64,000 nt of DNA, from contig NC_081413.1 of the NCBI RefSeq assembly GCF_030272615.1, forward strand, positions 717,299,867-717,363,866, given 5' to 3'. The notes beneath the pieces were generated by a model. That model searched no databases, had not been told where the DNA came from, and saw only the letters and a list, made by a program, of their open reading frames with translations. This DNA is from Cryptomeria japonica (taxonomy: Eukaryota; Streptophyta; Pinopsida; Cupressales; Cupressaceae). The position numbers and the translations under genes were made by a program. Below, one piece after another: positions 1 through 11,381 of the stretch. How positions within the stretch are numbered: position 1 is the first letter of the stretch; the number at the start of each line of letters is the position of its first letter.

Positions 1-521
1 GAAGGGCTTACTATAATCAGTAACTTTAACATTGGTGCTTCTTGAATGGCCTTTTTAATTTCAGCAAAATCCTCTGAGGCTTCTTGATCCCAACAAAATT
101 TGGTATCCTTCTTGAGCAACTTGACAATGGGCTTCACTATCTCTACAAAGTTTGCAATGAATCTCCTAACAAAATTTACTTTTCCTAGAAAGGATTGAAT
201 ACCTTTAACATTCTTTGGTTCAGACACTTTGTTTATTGCTTCAATTCTTTTAGGGTCTATCCTTACCCCTTCCTTGGAAACAATGTGTCCCAATAGTTTT
301 CCTTCAGTGACCCCAAAATGACATTTCTTGGGATTTAATGACACACCAAATTCCAAGGCTTTGTTGAACACCTTTTCCAAATGTCCACAATGATCATCAA
401 CCATTTTGGAGAAACAAGTTAGATCATCTTGATAAACCACCATGATGATATTAATGAATTCTTTGAAGGCTACATCCATGGCTCTCTAGAATGTAGTTCT
501 AGCATTCTTCAATCCGAATGG
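1..521 (-). pseudogene. pol: A-minus pol: second half of RT and start of gypsy RNase H region
   Basis: The reverse complement continues the RT interrupted at 5536. The catalytic YQDD box is intact at 434-423. It is followed by LNPKKCHF, KLLGHIVS and FLGKVNFVRRFI, the thumb and connection segments of Ty3/gypsy RT, and by the conserved FCWDQEA segment. The first readable part is MPFGLKN. A TAG at 488-486 falls where the paralogue in B has Gln (in ATFQRE), and A-plus carries a TAG at the identical codon. The reading frame runs off the window start before the gypsy RNase H active site can be judged. Fragment of an RT that copies element RNA into DNA in virus-like particles. Confidence 0.9.
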
Positions 522-526
522 CATTC
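522..526. repeat. Target-site duplication of element I (left copy, CATTC; right copy 5532-5536)
   Basis: CATTC stands directly before TGTCATGCCC at 527 and directly after GGCCTTACA at 5531. Removing 527-5531 plus one CATTC copy restores the RT reading order seen in A-plus (GTYVYV followed by MPFGLKN), so the pre-insertion site is confirmed by the paralogue. Confidence 0.93.
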
Positions 527-1889
527 TGTCATGCCCAAACTTTTGGGCAAGAACACAAATTTTTTTTTTTTTTTGAAACACTTAATTTACATGCAACCTA
601 TGTTTATACAATTGTGACAACTAAACAAGTTGCTCCAAACTTAATCTTAAATGATAATAAATTGGGTTTTCTAAAGCGAGAGATGAATTCAAACTTAACT
701 AGGAGCCTTAGGATTCGATATAACCCCTAGATGATAAAATTAGATTATTGCTTACATAACAATCATGATAACTCTTGTTATCAAGCAAAACAATTTAATT
801 TTATAAGGTCAATAATAAATTCTCTCAAATGTCCTTTCCTTTTTAGATGCGAAATATATTACTTAAATTAGATCAACCTCCACTACATAGACATTAGTAT
901 AATTATATGATTCAATAGTTATTCCTCTAGGTAAAGGTATGTTAAGTATTCCCCAATACATAAAACTTATAACCTCTTCATTTGTAACTTAATTAATCCT
1001 TAAATATTTTAATTTGATATTAACACGATTTCCATGAATTAATATTAATTATTAGAGCAAATAAATTTAAAGTGTCAAACATCACTATAATAGTTAAATT
1101 ATTAAATGAAAAGTCACACTAGGGATAAATTCATTCAAAGATCTAGCCCATTGACTTATTTTACAAATATATTATACCACAGCAATACCCATTCGCTTAA
1201 ATCGGTAATATTCATTAAAAACCCTTCCTATACCTTAAAAATTTTCCAAAAAAGTATTTGAATATCTTAATTCAAGCTGTAGTATAATATTCCTCTGAAC
1301 ATTAGGTATTAGATGTTTAATACACAATATTTAACTTTCTTCTAGGTTTTATATCTAATCGGTCATCATTAAATAACTCTTTTAATAAATTTTCTCAAAG
1401 GAAGCACATTATTCCTCCTAAGATAATTAATCTCCAAAACCTAATAAACATTGTCATCCAAAATATTTTGTTTTAACTCAAATCAATCTTCTATTTACAC
1501 TATTTCCTTTAATTAACTTTTCACTATATTTTCCTATATTAGGAGATAATATGATTATAAGTCATTAAAGACCAACCCAAATGAATAAATGGAAAAAGTG
1601 TAAATGAGATTAATCCGTTTTCAAACTTTTAAAAGAGTACACCCATCCTCTTCCCTTTTCTTCTCTTTTTTTTTTTCTATTTATTTACAATAATATCTTT
1701 TCATAACCCCATTTAGGGTTTGCTTTCTCTTACTTATATCTCCCTCCCTATCTTATCCCTCTCCAAAAACTAACCCTAACTAGGTTTTTATTTAAAATCC
1801 TTAAGAGTCTTTTCTTTTATATCTTTCATACTCCTTACCCTAATCTTTCTTTTCTCTGCCTCCCTTTTTTTTTTACCCTACCCCTAACC

Positions 1890-2220
1890 CTATGTCGGAT
1901 TAGGGTTCCACCACGAAAGGATCTTCATGGGGAAAGCTTTGTTTGGGGTTGCAGGTCGGATCGACATCCGCGGGTGGGGTTAGAGTATGAGGGAATGAGT
2001 GGAGGAAGGGGAGGCGGCGCTTCAAGGATGCAGCAATGCCGAATGGGTGGGGGCGGTGAGCGGCGGTACCGAAGGGAGTGGTGGTGCTGAAAGGCAGGGA
2101 GGCGCATAGGGTTCGGGCGGTGCCGAAGGCAGACACCGCGCGCCGGGGTTGCAGGAGACGGCCACGCCCGCAGACCACAGTTACCCCTGCGGCTGTGGGT
2201 GGCCGTAGTCCTCGCACCCC
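1890..2220. other. GC- and CpG-rich island inside element I
   Basis: About 330 bases are much richer in G, C and CpG than the surrounding AT-rich DNA. They follow a pyrimidine-rich stretch with ACCCTA-like motifs (about 1770-1890). An open frame on the reverse strand crosses it (2217-1900), but its Pro/Arg/His-rich product looks like composition rather than a gene. It could be the promoter or leader part of an LTR, where CpG has resisted decay. No TATA box position can be fixed with confidence. Confidence 0.5.
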
Positions 2221-2308
2221 ACCAAAGACCCCTATTTTATATATATATTTTTTTTAATTAATTTTTTTTTTTTGATGGCTATAAAAAGACTAGTTAAATG
2301 TAAATGTG

Positions 2309-2330
2309 TATATATATATATATATATATA
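2309..2330. repeat. TA dinucleotide microsatellite
   Basis: Eleven TA units, followed at 2333-2344 by CATG repeated three times. Simple sequence with no further function visible. Confidence 0.9.
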
Positions 2331-5300
2331 AACATGCATGCATGTATATATTCTCTTTTGTATATTTTTTTTTAAGAAGTATTTATATAATGTATAAATG
2401 TGGCAGTCTGCTCAAGGGGGATATACATTCACTAATTCAAAGGCTATTTATTTAATTTGCTTAATAGATTTGCTTAATCAATCTAACTTAAACTCAAATC
2501 TAAGGGCTAATTTATTTAACTTGATTAAACAAGATTTCAAATGCGTGCACCAACTTAATGAAATGATTTTCTTAGGAAAATACAGTAGCTTAGTATTTCA
2601 TATTAAAACCTTTGCCTTTACTTAAATAAAATATATATATACATGCATTTTTATATGGTTAAAGATACATAACCATAGCTTAGAGCATGCTAATCTCAAA
2701 TAGTCAAAATACAAGAAAAAAAAAAAAACTTCTTTTTTTATATTATGTATAGTTTCCTTTTGCTATATAATAATTTAGATCTATATTTGTTTACTTCCTA
2801 CTAACATGTATTTTCAACATTAGAAAATATGACAGAAATGAATTTATTTTAATCTACAACTAACTTCTCTTTAAATATGTTTAAATCAATAAACATCAAG
2901 GTATAATGTATTTTTAGTAATAACCCCCTAAATATCTATTTATGTTTTCTTTGAGTTTAAACTGCAAATGTAAATCAATATTCCATTTCTTATTCAAGAG
3001 AGATTGCTTTATTAGCATTTAGATTTATACTATTTTTTTTCTTTTGCACAACAACACCACTAGCTTTTACCTATTTCTTTCTTTTTTTTTCATAAACTTA
3101 ATAAGACATAAATAAATTTCTTTACTAATACATTGCAACAAGTAACCATAGAAAGTATCTCAAAGATCTATAAGGAAATATCTCTACTCCTTTACTTCTT
3201 TTCTGTGCAAGAATATGCTCAAGTAAATTTACGTCCTTTACTTTGTAATTAAAATTAAGACAAAGAAGTACATTTAATACATTTGATAACTTTTACAATA
3301 GATAGATCTCAAACTAAGCCTCTTTCTATTAAATGAGGGCTTCCCAAACATATACATTTTACAACTAAAAAAAAAATAAAAAATGAAATTATGATCCACT
3401 CAAAGCCTTCTTCTTTCCTTCTCTTCCAAGCAACCTGCAATAAAATTTATGGCTATGACCATGGAGAGCTCACCTCCTAGCCTAGGCTTACTAGAAGCCA
3501 CCCTCGAGCTTGGAGAACCAAACACTAGATGGGTTACAAACAAGCAACCACCACAACAAATAAGAAAAACACTCAACATACATCTTTCCATCCCAAGCTA
3601 CACTTTCACCACATCTTGTGATGATCTTTCCATGGGTGGAAGTGGACCAAGTACCATTGGGGAGATTGCAAGCCAAATTTTACAATTCAAGCCACCTCAT
3701 GGCAATACAAAATACAACAAAAGATACATCCCCATACCTTATGCCCCCCAAAGGCTCAAAGACCATATTTTCTCCCCTTATGACCCCCAAATGCATACAC
3801 AAGGCTATGCAGCAAGGGTCACAAAGGACACCCTTGAGATCACTCTCCATAAGGAGAGCCTCTCACCCAAGGCTGTCATACTCCTTCCACCCCTAGACCA
3901 TCCTACTCCCCCAAGAGTAGGAGATCTTGGACACTCCCAAAACAAGAACACATAAACAAAAACATAGAAATGAAAACTTGCATTTTTTTTTCTCCAACAA
4001 CAATTTACATAACACATCTCTTTCAACAAGCATTTCTTTCCTTCTACAAAACAACATAAACAACATAAATAAGAGGGAATAAGAACCAACCTTATTCTGC
4101 CAATAGGTATTTTAGATTTAGTTGGGGATGAGCTGCCCAAATCCACACCAACTTTTCCTTCAATCCTTCCCCAAAATTTCTATTCTACTACTAATTTTCA
4201 AAACAATTGCATAATCTCCAACCATGGAGAGTGGGTGATTACTCACTAAGTCCCTAATCCTTGCCTAAGAAGGCCTCTCACACACTTCCCAACCCCTTGG
4301 GTGAGGTGAGAGTTCCCATTGGTTTCTCTTCCCAAACTCTTTGACATTACTAAAACTGGAAAGGGAAAAGGTGAGAGAAGATGGGGAAGAGAGTTTGGCA
4401 TCAAAAGGGAAGGTTGTCTATCCTAGGAGGAATCTTCTAAGTTGAATTTTCGCTCACCTTGGAAAAACCACTTTTTGAAGTGACTAAAAAGTCACATGGG
4501 AGTAGTCACATGTTTCAAAATACCCCTAACCCATAGGTATACCCTATGGACCTTTGGAAAAGCCTTAAAACTGACCCTAGGAGTCCATTTAACCCCTTAG
4601 AAACCCAACTGAAGTTAACCTACGGGTCAAACCTGAGTTGACCACTCCCAAGACCCCCTACCCAAGGCAATTTTGGGACCACACTCATGAGTTTGAATGG
4701 CTTTGGTAGAAACAAAACTCCCTCCAAGAGACAAGTCAAAATCAATGACATTCATCATCACATGTGTCAAGTGACACAATAAAATACAATACAAAATCAC
4801 ACATGGAATTTGTCTCTTGTAGGTTTACACAATTACATAAAATCAAATTAACACACATGCATAATTTACTTCACAAATAAAATACATTACAAACGGGGTG
4901 TTGTCTCTCCAAATAGACAACCCCTTGGCTTAACAAACGTACATTGGTCTAGGTTTGGTTCTCCATATTTATTCCATGGTCACATGGATAATTTTCCTGC
5001 GCATCTCAATTAACACATTAGTAATTCCAAGTAATCACAATTATACATATTCCGATACATAGATTTCATTGCACATCAAACACTCATACATTTGACAATA
5101 ATAATTCAATATCTCATCCATTCAAATTCGATTCCACCTAGCAATTATCGTAATTCTCAAAATTGAACCATTCATAAAATAAGCATCGTTTTTCTATCAT
5201 CAAACTGAAGTCCTAAAATTCCAATAATGGCATTCACCATTTCAAAGTAATTCTATTCTAGCAACATATAAAGTTTCATAATCAGCAAGCATAAAACAAA

Positions 5301-5536
5301 GCGTCAACATATGTCAATGTGATCCAAATCATGGAATCATATAGGTTTTCAAATTCATAACACATCAAAATGTACACCACAAGGTGAAATGACTCTATAA
5401 CTTGGTTCAATTATTTTTTCTCACCAGTATATCTATCTAACTTAGCCCATCCTATTGAATTATAGCATTTATTAATAGGATCAACCATGGTCACTATGTT
5501 AATCAAAGCTTGATTGGGGAGGGGCCTTACACATTC

Positions 5537-6203
5537 TTACATAAACATATGTCCCCCATGGAGTAGTGAAAGTAGTTTTAAACTATTTAGATTCTTTCAC
5601 TAACACTTGATTGTATCCTGAAAAACCATCCATCATGGATAAAAGATCACAACCTGTTACTCTTTGCAACATAGCTTCCATATTGGGAGAAGAGTAATTG
5701 TCCTTTAAAGAAGCAACATTTAAATTTCTAAAATCCACACACAATCTAATATCCCCATTTTTCTTTCTTACTAGGACCAGATTGGAGACCCATGAAGAAT
5801 TCCTTATGGGTTTGATAATCCCACCTTCTCTTAGCTTAGTCAACTCTTGCTGCATCTTAGTTTCCAATAGGGGATTAATAGGTCTCTATTTCTATCTGAA
5901 AGGCTTAGCATTTGGAAGTAGAGGAACTTCATGCTGAAAAAGATCTTGTCTATACACCTTTAGGTCTTCATAAGACCAAGAAAAAACATGTTTATATTTC
6001 TTCAATAAATTAATAAGATTAGTTCTGACATGAGGGGGTAATTTCTTTCCAATGTATACTAACTTAGGGGATGATTCAGTCCCCAGGTTTACCTCCTCTA
6101 ATTCTTCCAACTTGGTGGTAGACTGCTGATGTAAATGACTATCATTGTAACTGAACATGCTTTCCAACTCTACCAACCCTTTTGGTATTTCATTGGTTTC
6201 CAA
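5537..6203 (-). pseudogene. pol: A-minus pol: linker and first half of RT
   Basis: Reverse-strand reading gives the segment before RT (GLVELESMFSYND, then HVFSWSYEDLKVYRQ) and the RT fingers and palm: GGIIKPIRNSSWVSNLV, RLCVDFRNLNVASLKD, and MMDGFSGYNQ with the first catalytic Asp. A frameshift separates 6203-5892 from 5867-5583. A TAG at 5585-5583 precedes FKTTFTTPWG. The frame then meets element I at 5536. Paired with 521-1 it forms one RT. The aligned A-plus segment lies at about 47750-48440. Dead by several lesions. Confidence 0.9.
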
Positions 6204-7349
6204 CTAGACCAAGTCATTTCCAAACACTATTTCCCTATTGTCAACCACCTCCACCAGTGCATTGCAATCAATCTTCTATCCATCATAATCATCAACACAT
6301 TGGATGAACCTAAGAATATCTTCATCATCAGCAAAAACTTGCCAATTATACACATTATCAGGGATGGTAGGCCTAGATTTTATTTCCATAGTGGAAATAC
6401 TGGTTAGTGTTGCATCATCATTTTTCAAGGCAACATTAGCTAGGAAATCTGCCATAATATTCTTTGATCGCTCTATCCAATTAATAGAAAATGCACTAAA
6501 ATGCTCAATAACATCCCAAACTGCATGTTTATATCTCTTTAATCTATCATTCTTGGATGCATATTTGGATCTTACCTGAGAGACAACCAATTCTGAATCC
6601 CCTAACACTGTCAATAGCTGGATTCCATGCTTTTTTGCAACTTCAAGCCCCAACAATAGAGGTTCATACTCTGCAATATTATTTGTGCACTGGAAAACCA
6701 ATAAGAAAGAATACTTAAAAGTTATACCTGATGGGGATACAAAAAGAACCCCTGCTCTGGATCCTTCTTTGGAGCAAGCTCCATCAAAATACATCTGCCA
6801 TAAACCATACTTTTGTGATTCTAATTCGACCACAATGGGGTCAGTATTCTTCAACTGAGGCAAAATTGGTTGAAGTCTAAAATTATCAAGATCTACATCA
6901 ATCATACAATTGAGCATATTAGGGTCTACATTTTCAATTACCCTAGGAGCACATGGCTCTCTGTACAACTTGACCTGATTTCCATTTATTGGAATGGTGG
7001 CATAAGACAAATCTAGTTTGACATTTCCTCCTACTACTGCAGCCCATTTCCTGGACAGTAACATACCATAATGGGGCTTGGTATCAGTAATAATAACATC
7101 CATTTTATAAGTTGCCTCAAGGAATGCTACTATTTTTACTTCAACATATTTCATTGTACCTATCACAGGTACTTCCCTGTTATCCATAACATAGTATTTT
7201 CCATATACAATGGTTACTGACAGTCCTAATTCTTTCATAACACCATAGGGCATAGCATTAGCAGCAGCTCCTAAATCTATCATGCAGTTTTTTATCAATT
7301 GATTGTTTACTAACAAAGTGACATAAAAAGGATCTACCTGTGAAGGCTC
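6204..7349 (-). pseudogene. pol: A-minus pol: aspartic protease followed by archaeal-type RNase H
   Basis: The open stretch 7316-6276 begins with the retropepsin segment NCMIDLGAAANAMP; the usual D-S/T-G-A is D-L-G-A here, so the catalytic Asp remains but its neighbour is altered. It ends with an archaeal-type RNase H: LWQMYFDGACSK, CTNNIAEYEP, GDSELVVSQVR and NIMADFLANVAL. The four expected acidic residues (D, E, D, D) are all visible. The RNase H lies between protease and RT, not behind RT as in angiosperm Ogre and Retand elements known to me. The role is cleavage of Gag-Pol and removal of RNA from the RNA/DNA hybrid. Confidence 0.88.
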
Positions 7350-8999
7350 TTAACTGATAGTGGTTTCAACATAAACCTCTGGGGTTTGGAGTTCTTGATC
7401 CTTTCCAATTCTAGCTGAACCGGTGGGTAGGACTGTGTCACTATTAGATATACTAGAAAACAAAGACAAAGTTGCATCCCTATGTTCTTTAATTTTCAGT
7501 AATTCTACTAATGGGATAGTGACCTTCATTTGTGTAAGATCTTGAGCCATGTCAAATATAGAACTATTGCTTAATTCAGTACTAGCTCTAACTCTTTCTG
7601 CCTTAAATTGACTTGCCCTTTTTGTTGTGGTAGCTCCTTGTATATCACTGGTATTTTTATCATCTGTACTCTTGAGTACATCTTTAACCTGTTCCTTCTT
7701 TTCTTGACCAATTTTAGGAATAGTAGTAGCACTACTTGCTGCCCCTTTTTGGGTTATCTCTTTTATGAACATGGAACCAAGTTCACCCTGATCGATGTCC
7801 TTCTTGGTGCTCCTTAAGTTATAATTGTGTTTTGTTTTGGCAATGGCAGCTTTGGTGAGGCTTTTAACTTCTTCCTCACTAGGCCTTCTAAGATGAACTT
7901 CTTCATCCTCAATTGGCACCACATTCAATGTAGGATGCCAATCCAAGGTTAGTTGTCCTTGAAAAAACCTTTCATTCTCCAACACATCACTGTATTCACT
8001 TTGTATAGATTCCTCATCACTTTCTATAATAGTCTCAAACATGTTAATGTCAAGCTCAACTTCTTGTCTCATGGATTCTTTAAGAGCCCGAGCAACTACA
8101 CATTGATGAGGAGAATGTGGCCCATCACAAGCAATACACCAGGGAGTATTTTCTATATTATGGACATTTTTCCCTTTTAAGGGATCTGGAGTGTCCTGGT
8201 TTTGGGCAATTTTAGGCTTCTCATTCTGGGGTTTTCCATCTTTCCAGTTAGTATTATAAGGCATGTCATGCAGTCTAGGGGGCCTATCCTGCCAGTTATA
8301 ATGAGGTTTATCATTTTTGTTTACCTTGGTAGTCAGATCCTTCATAGCAATGACCAACTTCTCTATCTTGTCTTCCTCCTTAGCAGCTTTTCTAGGTTGC
8401 TATTTTGTTTCTTGTCGTAACCTACCATCTGTTCTTCTTCCCAATTTCCCAGATGCTTTTCTATTACTTTCTACATTAATGGCAATTCTAAAAGCATCTC
8501 TCAAGTTATGTGGATTCTTATCCCTCAAGATATAGGCCATTTTAGAATCAAATGCATTGTAATAGGTATTTAGACACATGTTATCATCTAACCTCATCAC
8601 CTGATACAATCTATGCATAGCCTTTTGGAATCTAGCATTAAAATCAGTGACCATTTCATTGTCAGACTTTCTGATGTTATTAAATTCACTGAGCATAAAG
8701 CTCACATTTTTTTTATCACCATATTTCCCTTGAAAACAATTTTTAAAATCTTCCCATGACCCAATGCTATTAACTGGAAGACCTCTGTACCAATCTCTTG
8801 CATCATCAACTAGGGACTGAACAAACAGTTTCATTATAATATCTTCATCCCCTATCTCATAGTCATTTATTAGGTCCCCAAAAGATTTCAAATGCTTCTG
8901 AGCACTAATTGCATTATTTCCAGTAAACTTGTGGAGCCTATCCCTTAACTCAGTAGGAACGTGGTTGGGATGTCCTGGGATCCCATCAAAAAATAGTTG
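7350..8999 (-). pseudogene. gag: A-minus gag: capsid-type domain and zinc knuckle
   Basis: The retrotransposon gag domain (Pfam Retrotrans_gag type) is read from 8891 to 8400: KSFGDLINDYE, DARDWYRGLP, WEDFKNCFQGKYGD, FNARFQKAMHRL. It continues after a frameshift from 8357 to 7350. A zinc knuckle, CIACDGPHSPHQC, lies at about 8139-8098 with spacing CX2CX3HX4C, one residue shorter than the usual CX2CX4HX4C. A-plus and B share this short form. The C-terminal part carries a conserved LDWHPTLNVVPIEDEE segment. The frame ends in a stop just before protease; A-plus also has a stop at this junction, but at a different codon, so programmed read-through is not supported. Confidence 0.88.
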
Positions 9000-9005
9000 C
9001 CTATA

Positions 9006-10133
9006 CTATTCTAAATTGATAGGTCTCCTTTGAAAAGGGGAACCAACATTATTATTTCCTATGTTCATTCTGACTTTTGGAATTAGGGACTGAGATACTT
9101 GACCATGTTGATTGTTCACAGGGGTTTGACTTGCTGATGCTGTACTAGCAGGTACAGTAGGCTGAATCTTAATTGGGGGAAGAGAAATTTGTTGAGGATT
9201 AGGCTTATTAAGATCTTCTGATGGAAACATGATAGGGGGAGCTTTTAGATAACTAATTTTTCTTTTGACTTCCTGATTGGCTACTTCCAACTCAGCTTTC
9301 TCTAACTCCATTTGTAAATCCTCCTTTTCTTTCCTCATTCTTTCCATTTCTCTCTCATGTGTTGACAACCTATGAGAAATCTCCTCTGCATTTTTAGATC
9401 TAGTTCCATCATCCACCCATTTTTGTTTTCCTTTATCCACATTAGTCCTAGGAAGCTAAGAATCACTAAATACTTCCCTATTTGGTTGGACTACTGACCT
9501 ATATGCTTGCTTGTCTTTGGGGATCAGAATTTCTCTAATCACAGGGCCTTCCTCATCACTATTTTCTTTTCCCTTAGCTAGCACTTCAAGTTTAGCTATT
9601 TGTCTAAGAAGCCCATCTCTCTCCATTAATTTATCTTTGACTTCCTTCTCCTTATTTGCTTCCTTTTGGGCTCTTAGGGAGATTAAATGGTGAACTCTCC
9701 TATTCAAATCTTCAATCTCTTGGGACACTTTATCTTCATTAGGGAAATTTTCCTCAAAATCAGATATATTAACTTGATCTATGTCAATCAAACTAATGTT
9801 TCCATCAATTGTTCTAGGCACAGAGTGTCTAAATGCGTTTGAATTGGTCCTACCTCTTGCAGAGACACTAACATGGGATAAATCTTGATTTAAAGCATGT
9901 GCATTATCAATATTTCCAAACAATCTAGAATGGAAACCTAGTATATCATGTTCAGAATCTCTGGAAGAAGAATTAGATTTTGCATAAACAGGTCGATCAG
10001 GTACCTTACCAGTATTATTATTCTTTTGTACCCAAGCAGCATTTGATGGTTCATGTAGCACTGATCTCTTCTGACCTCTTCGTGATTGCTCTGGCAAACC
10101 TTCTTGCAAAGTTTCATGAGGATGCTTCTTCAT
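9006..10133 (-). pseudogene. gag: A-minus gag: N-terminal region
   Basis: Two reverse-strand segments (10133-9456 and 9440-9006) match the A-plus gag N-terminus at 43754-45000 in order and content. They begin MKKHPHETLQEGLPE, include a conserved NISLIDIDQ segment, a basic and acidic helical stretch (LISLRAQKEANKEKE, LMERDGLLRQIAKLE) that is probably coiled coil, and a Pro/Gln-rich linker ending FQRRPINLE. An in-frame TAG separates the two parts (about 9457). The start at 10133 is the first usable ATG. In A-plus an upstream ATG 10 codons earlier is open, but here the matching ATG is followed by TAA. Confidence 0.85.
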
Positions 10134-10442
10134 GAATGATCTAGTGTTTTTTCCTCCTTACATTATGCTTATTTTCCTTTTAGAATGATTTGTAATTCAC
10201 AAGGATTGGTTCCAAGATAACAAAGTCGCCACCCAAAAGACTATGGGAATTATGAAAACAAGCTTAGAATAAAACACAACAATGCCACAAACACAATGAT
10301 TTTCTTTATAAATTTAAGCACAAAATCTGCTTCTGGATTCTTAATGTGACTTATCCCATCAGAGTCACCACAATATGAATTAAATCTTTCTTAACCAGAG
10401 ACTTTTAATAATTCATTTACTCCCTAGTAGAGTTGCCACTTT
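10134..10442 (-). other. A-minus primer-binding site and leader
   Basis: On the reverse strand the LTR end GAACAACA (10450-10443) is followed by AAA and TGGCAACTCTACTAGGGA (about 10439-10422). This matches the A-plus site TGACAACTCTACTGGGGA in the same position and resembles the Arg-tRNA-type site (TGGCGAC...) of Ogre-like elements. A second GGGTGGCGACT-like motif lies further into the leader (about 10225-10215), as it also does in A-plus at 43652-43662. No gene in the remaining 300 bases. Confidence 0.8.
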
Positions 10443-11381
10443 TGTTGTTCTCAAAATCTGATTCACTTCAACATCCTTATAATAATATGATAACTCTATG
10501 CAGAAGAGATATTAAAGAGAAGGAAACTTCCAGGACAACATATGACAAGGTTTGATTTAACCTTCTACACTTCGGACCTACTCTAAGTCTAGGCGAGTAT
10601 ACCTTTCTGAACTAAATTCACACTTTTAAAAGATAAATCCACAACAAACCAGTCCAGAAAACCAGTGGATCTAATCACCTTAAAACTTACTAAAACAAAT
10701 GAATGAAAATTGTACTCATATTCAGTATTTGACATACAAAATATGTAATAGACAACCTTGATCTATACCAGTGCTTTATCCAAAGTCACAAAGTCATCTA
10801 AGTTCAAACAATACTCTCACAGTCAAATATCAATACATATCCCATTAATTTGGCTTCTGTAAATCCCTATATATGCTTGACACACATGAGAATTTATTCA
10901 TACCACATCAAACTATGCTCATCAAGATTCAAAGTATCCTACAGAGAACTGACTGGTAGAAGTGATTCCTGCATATTTAATTCCCCTCCTGAAGAGAAAA
11001 GCTAAGAAACATATCTACTGAAGATTGCCTTACAACCCCTAATCAAATGAAATAACCCTGGATTATTTAGAATGAAACAGTAAACACTTGCAAACACATT
11101 TGAAGACAACACAAAGTTTTTACTCAAAGCCACTGGTCTGTATATTGATACTTTCTTTCAAAAAAGTATTACAAGAAACCTTCGAATATTCTCCATTAAA
11201 ACTTGGAAAAGCTCAGATAAATTTCTGCAATGTTTTCTTACAATTCTTTGCGATCTTTTTTCTACTAGTCTTGGTATCCATTTATAACAATATGGATGCA
11301 CATAGCTTCAGACTTTCATAGGAGAATATGTTATAATTATTTCTTCTCAAGAAGAACTTACAAAACCTTTTACAAAAACGG

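Larger units (their letters stand above)
527..5531. mobile_element. Element I: 5,005-bp TG...CA insertion, probable giant solo LTR or coding-less LTR derivative
   Basis: The ends are TGTCATGCCC and GGCCTTACA; the reverse complement of the right end is TGTAAGGCC, so the termini form a short imperfect inverted repeat of LTR type. A 5-bp CATTC duplication flanks it. I found no second copy of either terminus inside, no primer-binding site or polypurine tract, and no retroelement protein. That fits one LTR left by LTR-LTR recombination, though 5 kb is long for a single LTR. The alternatives are a non-autonomous element with its terminal repeats decayed beyond recognition by eye, or another transposon class. 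Most of it is AT-rich with long T runs. A GC-rich patch lies at 1890-2220 and a TA repeat at 2309-2330. Orientation is unresolved. Confidence 0.75.
1..10442 (-). mobile_element. A-minus: Ty3/gypsy Tat-like element, internal region, interrupted by element I
   Basis: Read on the reverse strand from 10442 to 1, the order is primer-binding site, leader, gag, protease, archaeal-type RNase H, RT, and the start of the gypsy RNase H, where the window cuts it off. The same order and closely similar protein segments occur on the forward strand in A-plus (43387-50832), so these are two copies of one family. The 5.0-kb insertion I splits RT between 5536 and 527. With I removed about 5.4 kb of A-minus is in the window. 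Its 5' LTR ends at 10443. Stops and frameshifts break every gene, so the copy is dead. Confidence 0.9.

Noticed and set aside
1900-2217. Open frame of 105 codons on the reverse strand in the GC-rich island
   Set aside because: Its Pro/Arg/His-rich product follows from base composition, it has no homologue-like motif, and it lies in an insertion without other coding signs.
3449-3955. Forward open frame of 168 codons in element I
   Set aside because: No recognisable domain, no supporting paralogue in the window, and a roughly equal opposite-strand frame overlaps it. Probably chance openness in an LTR.
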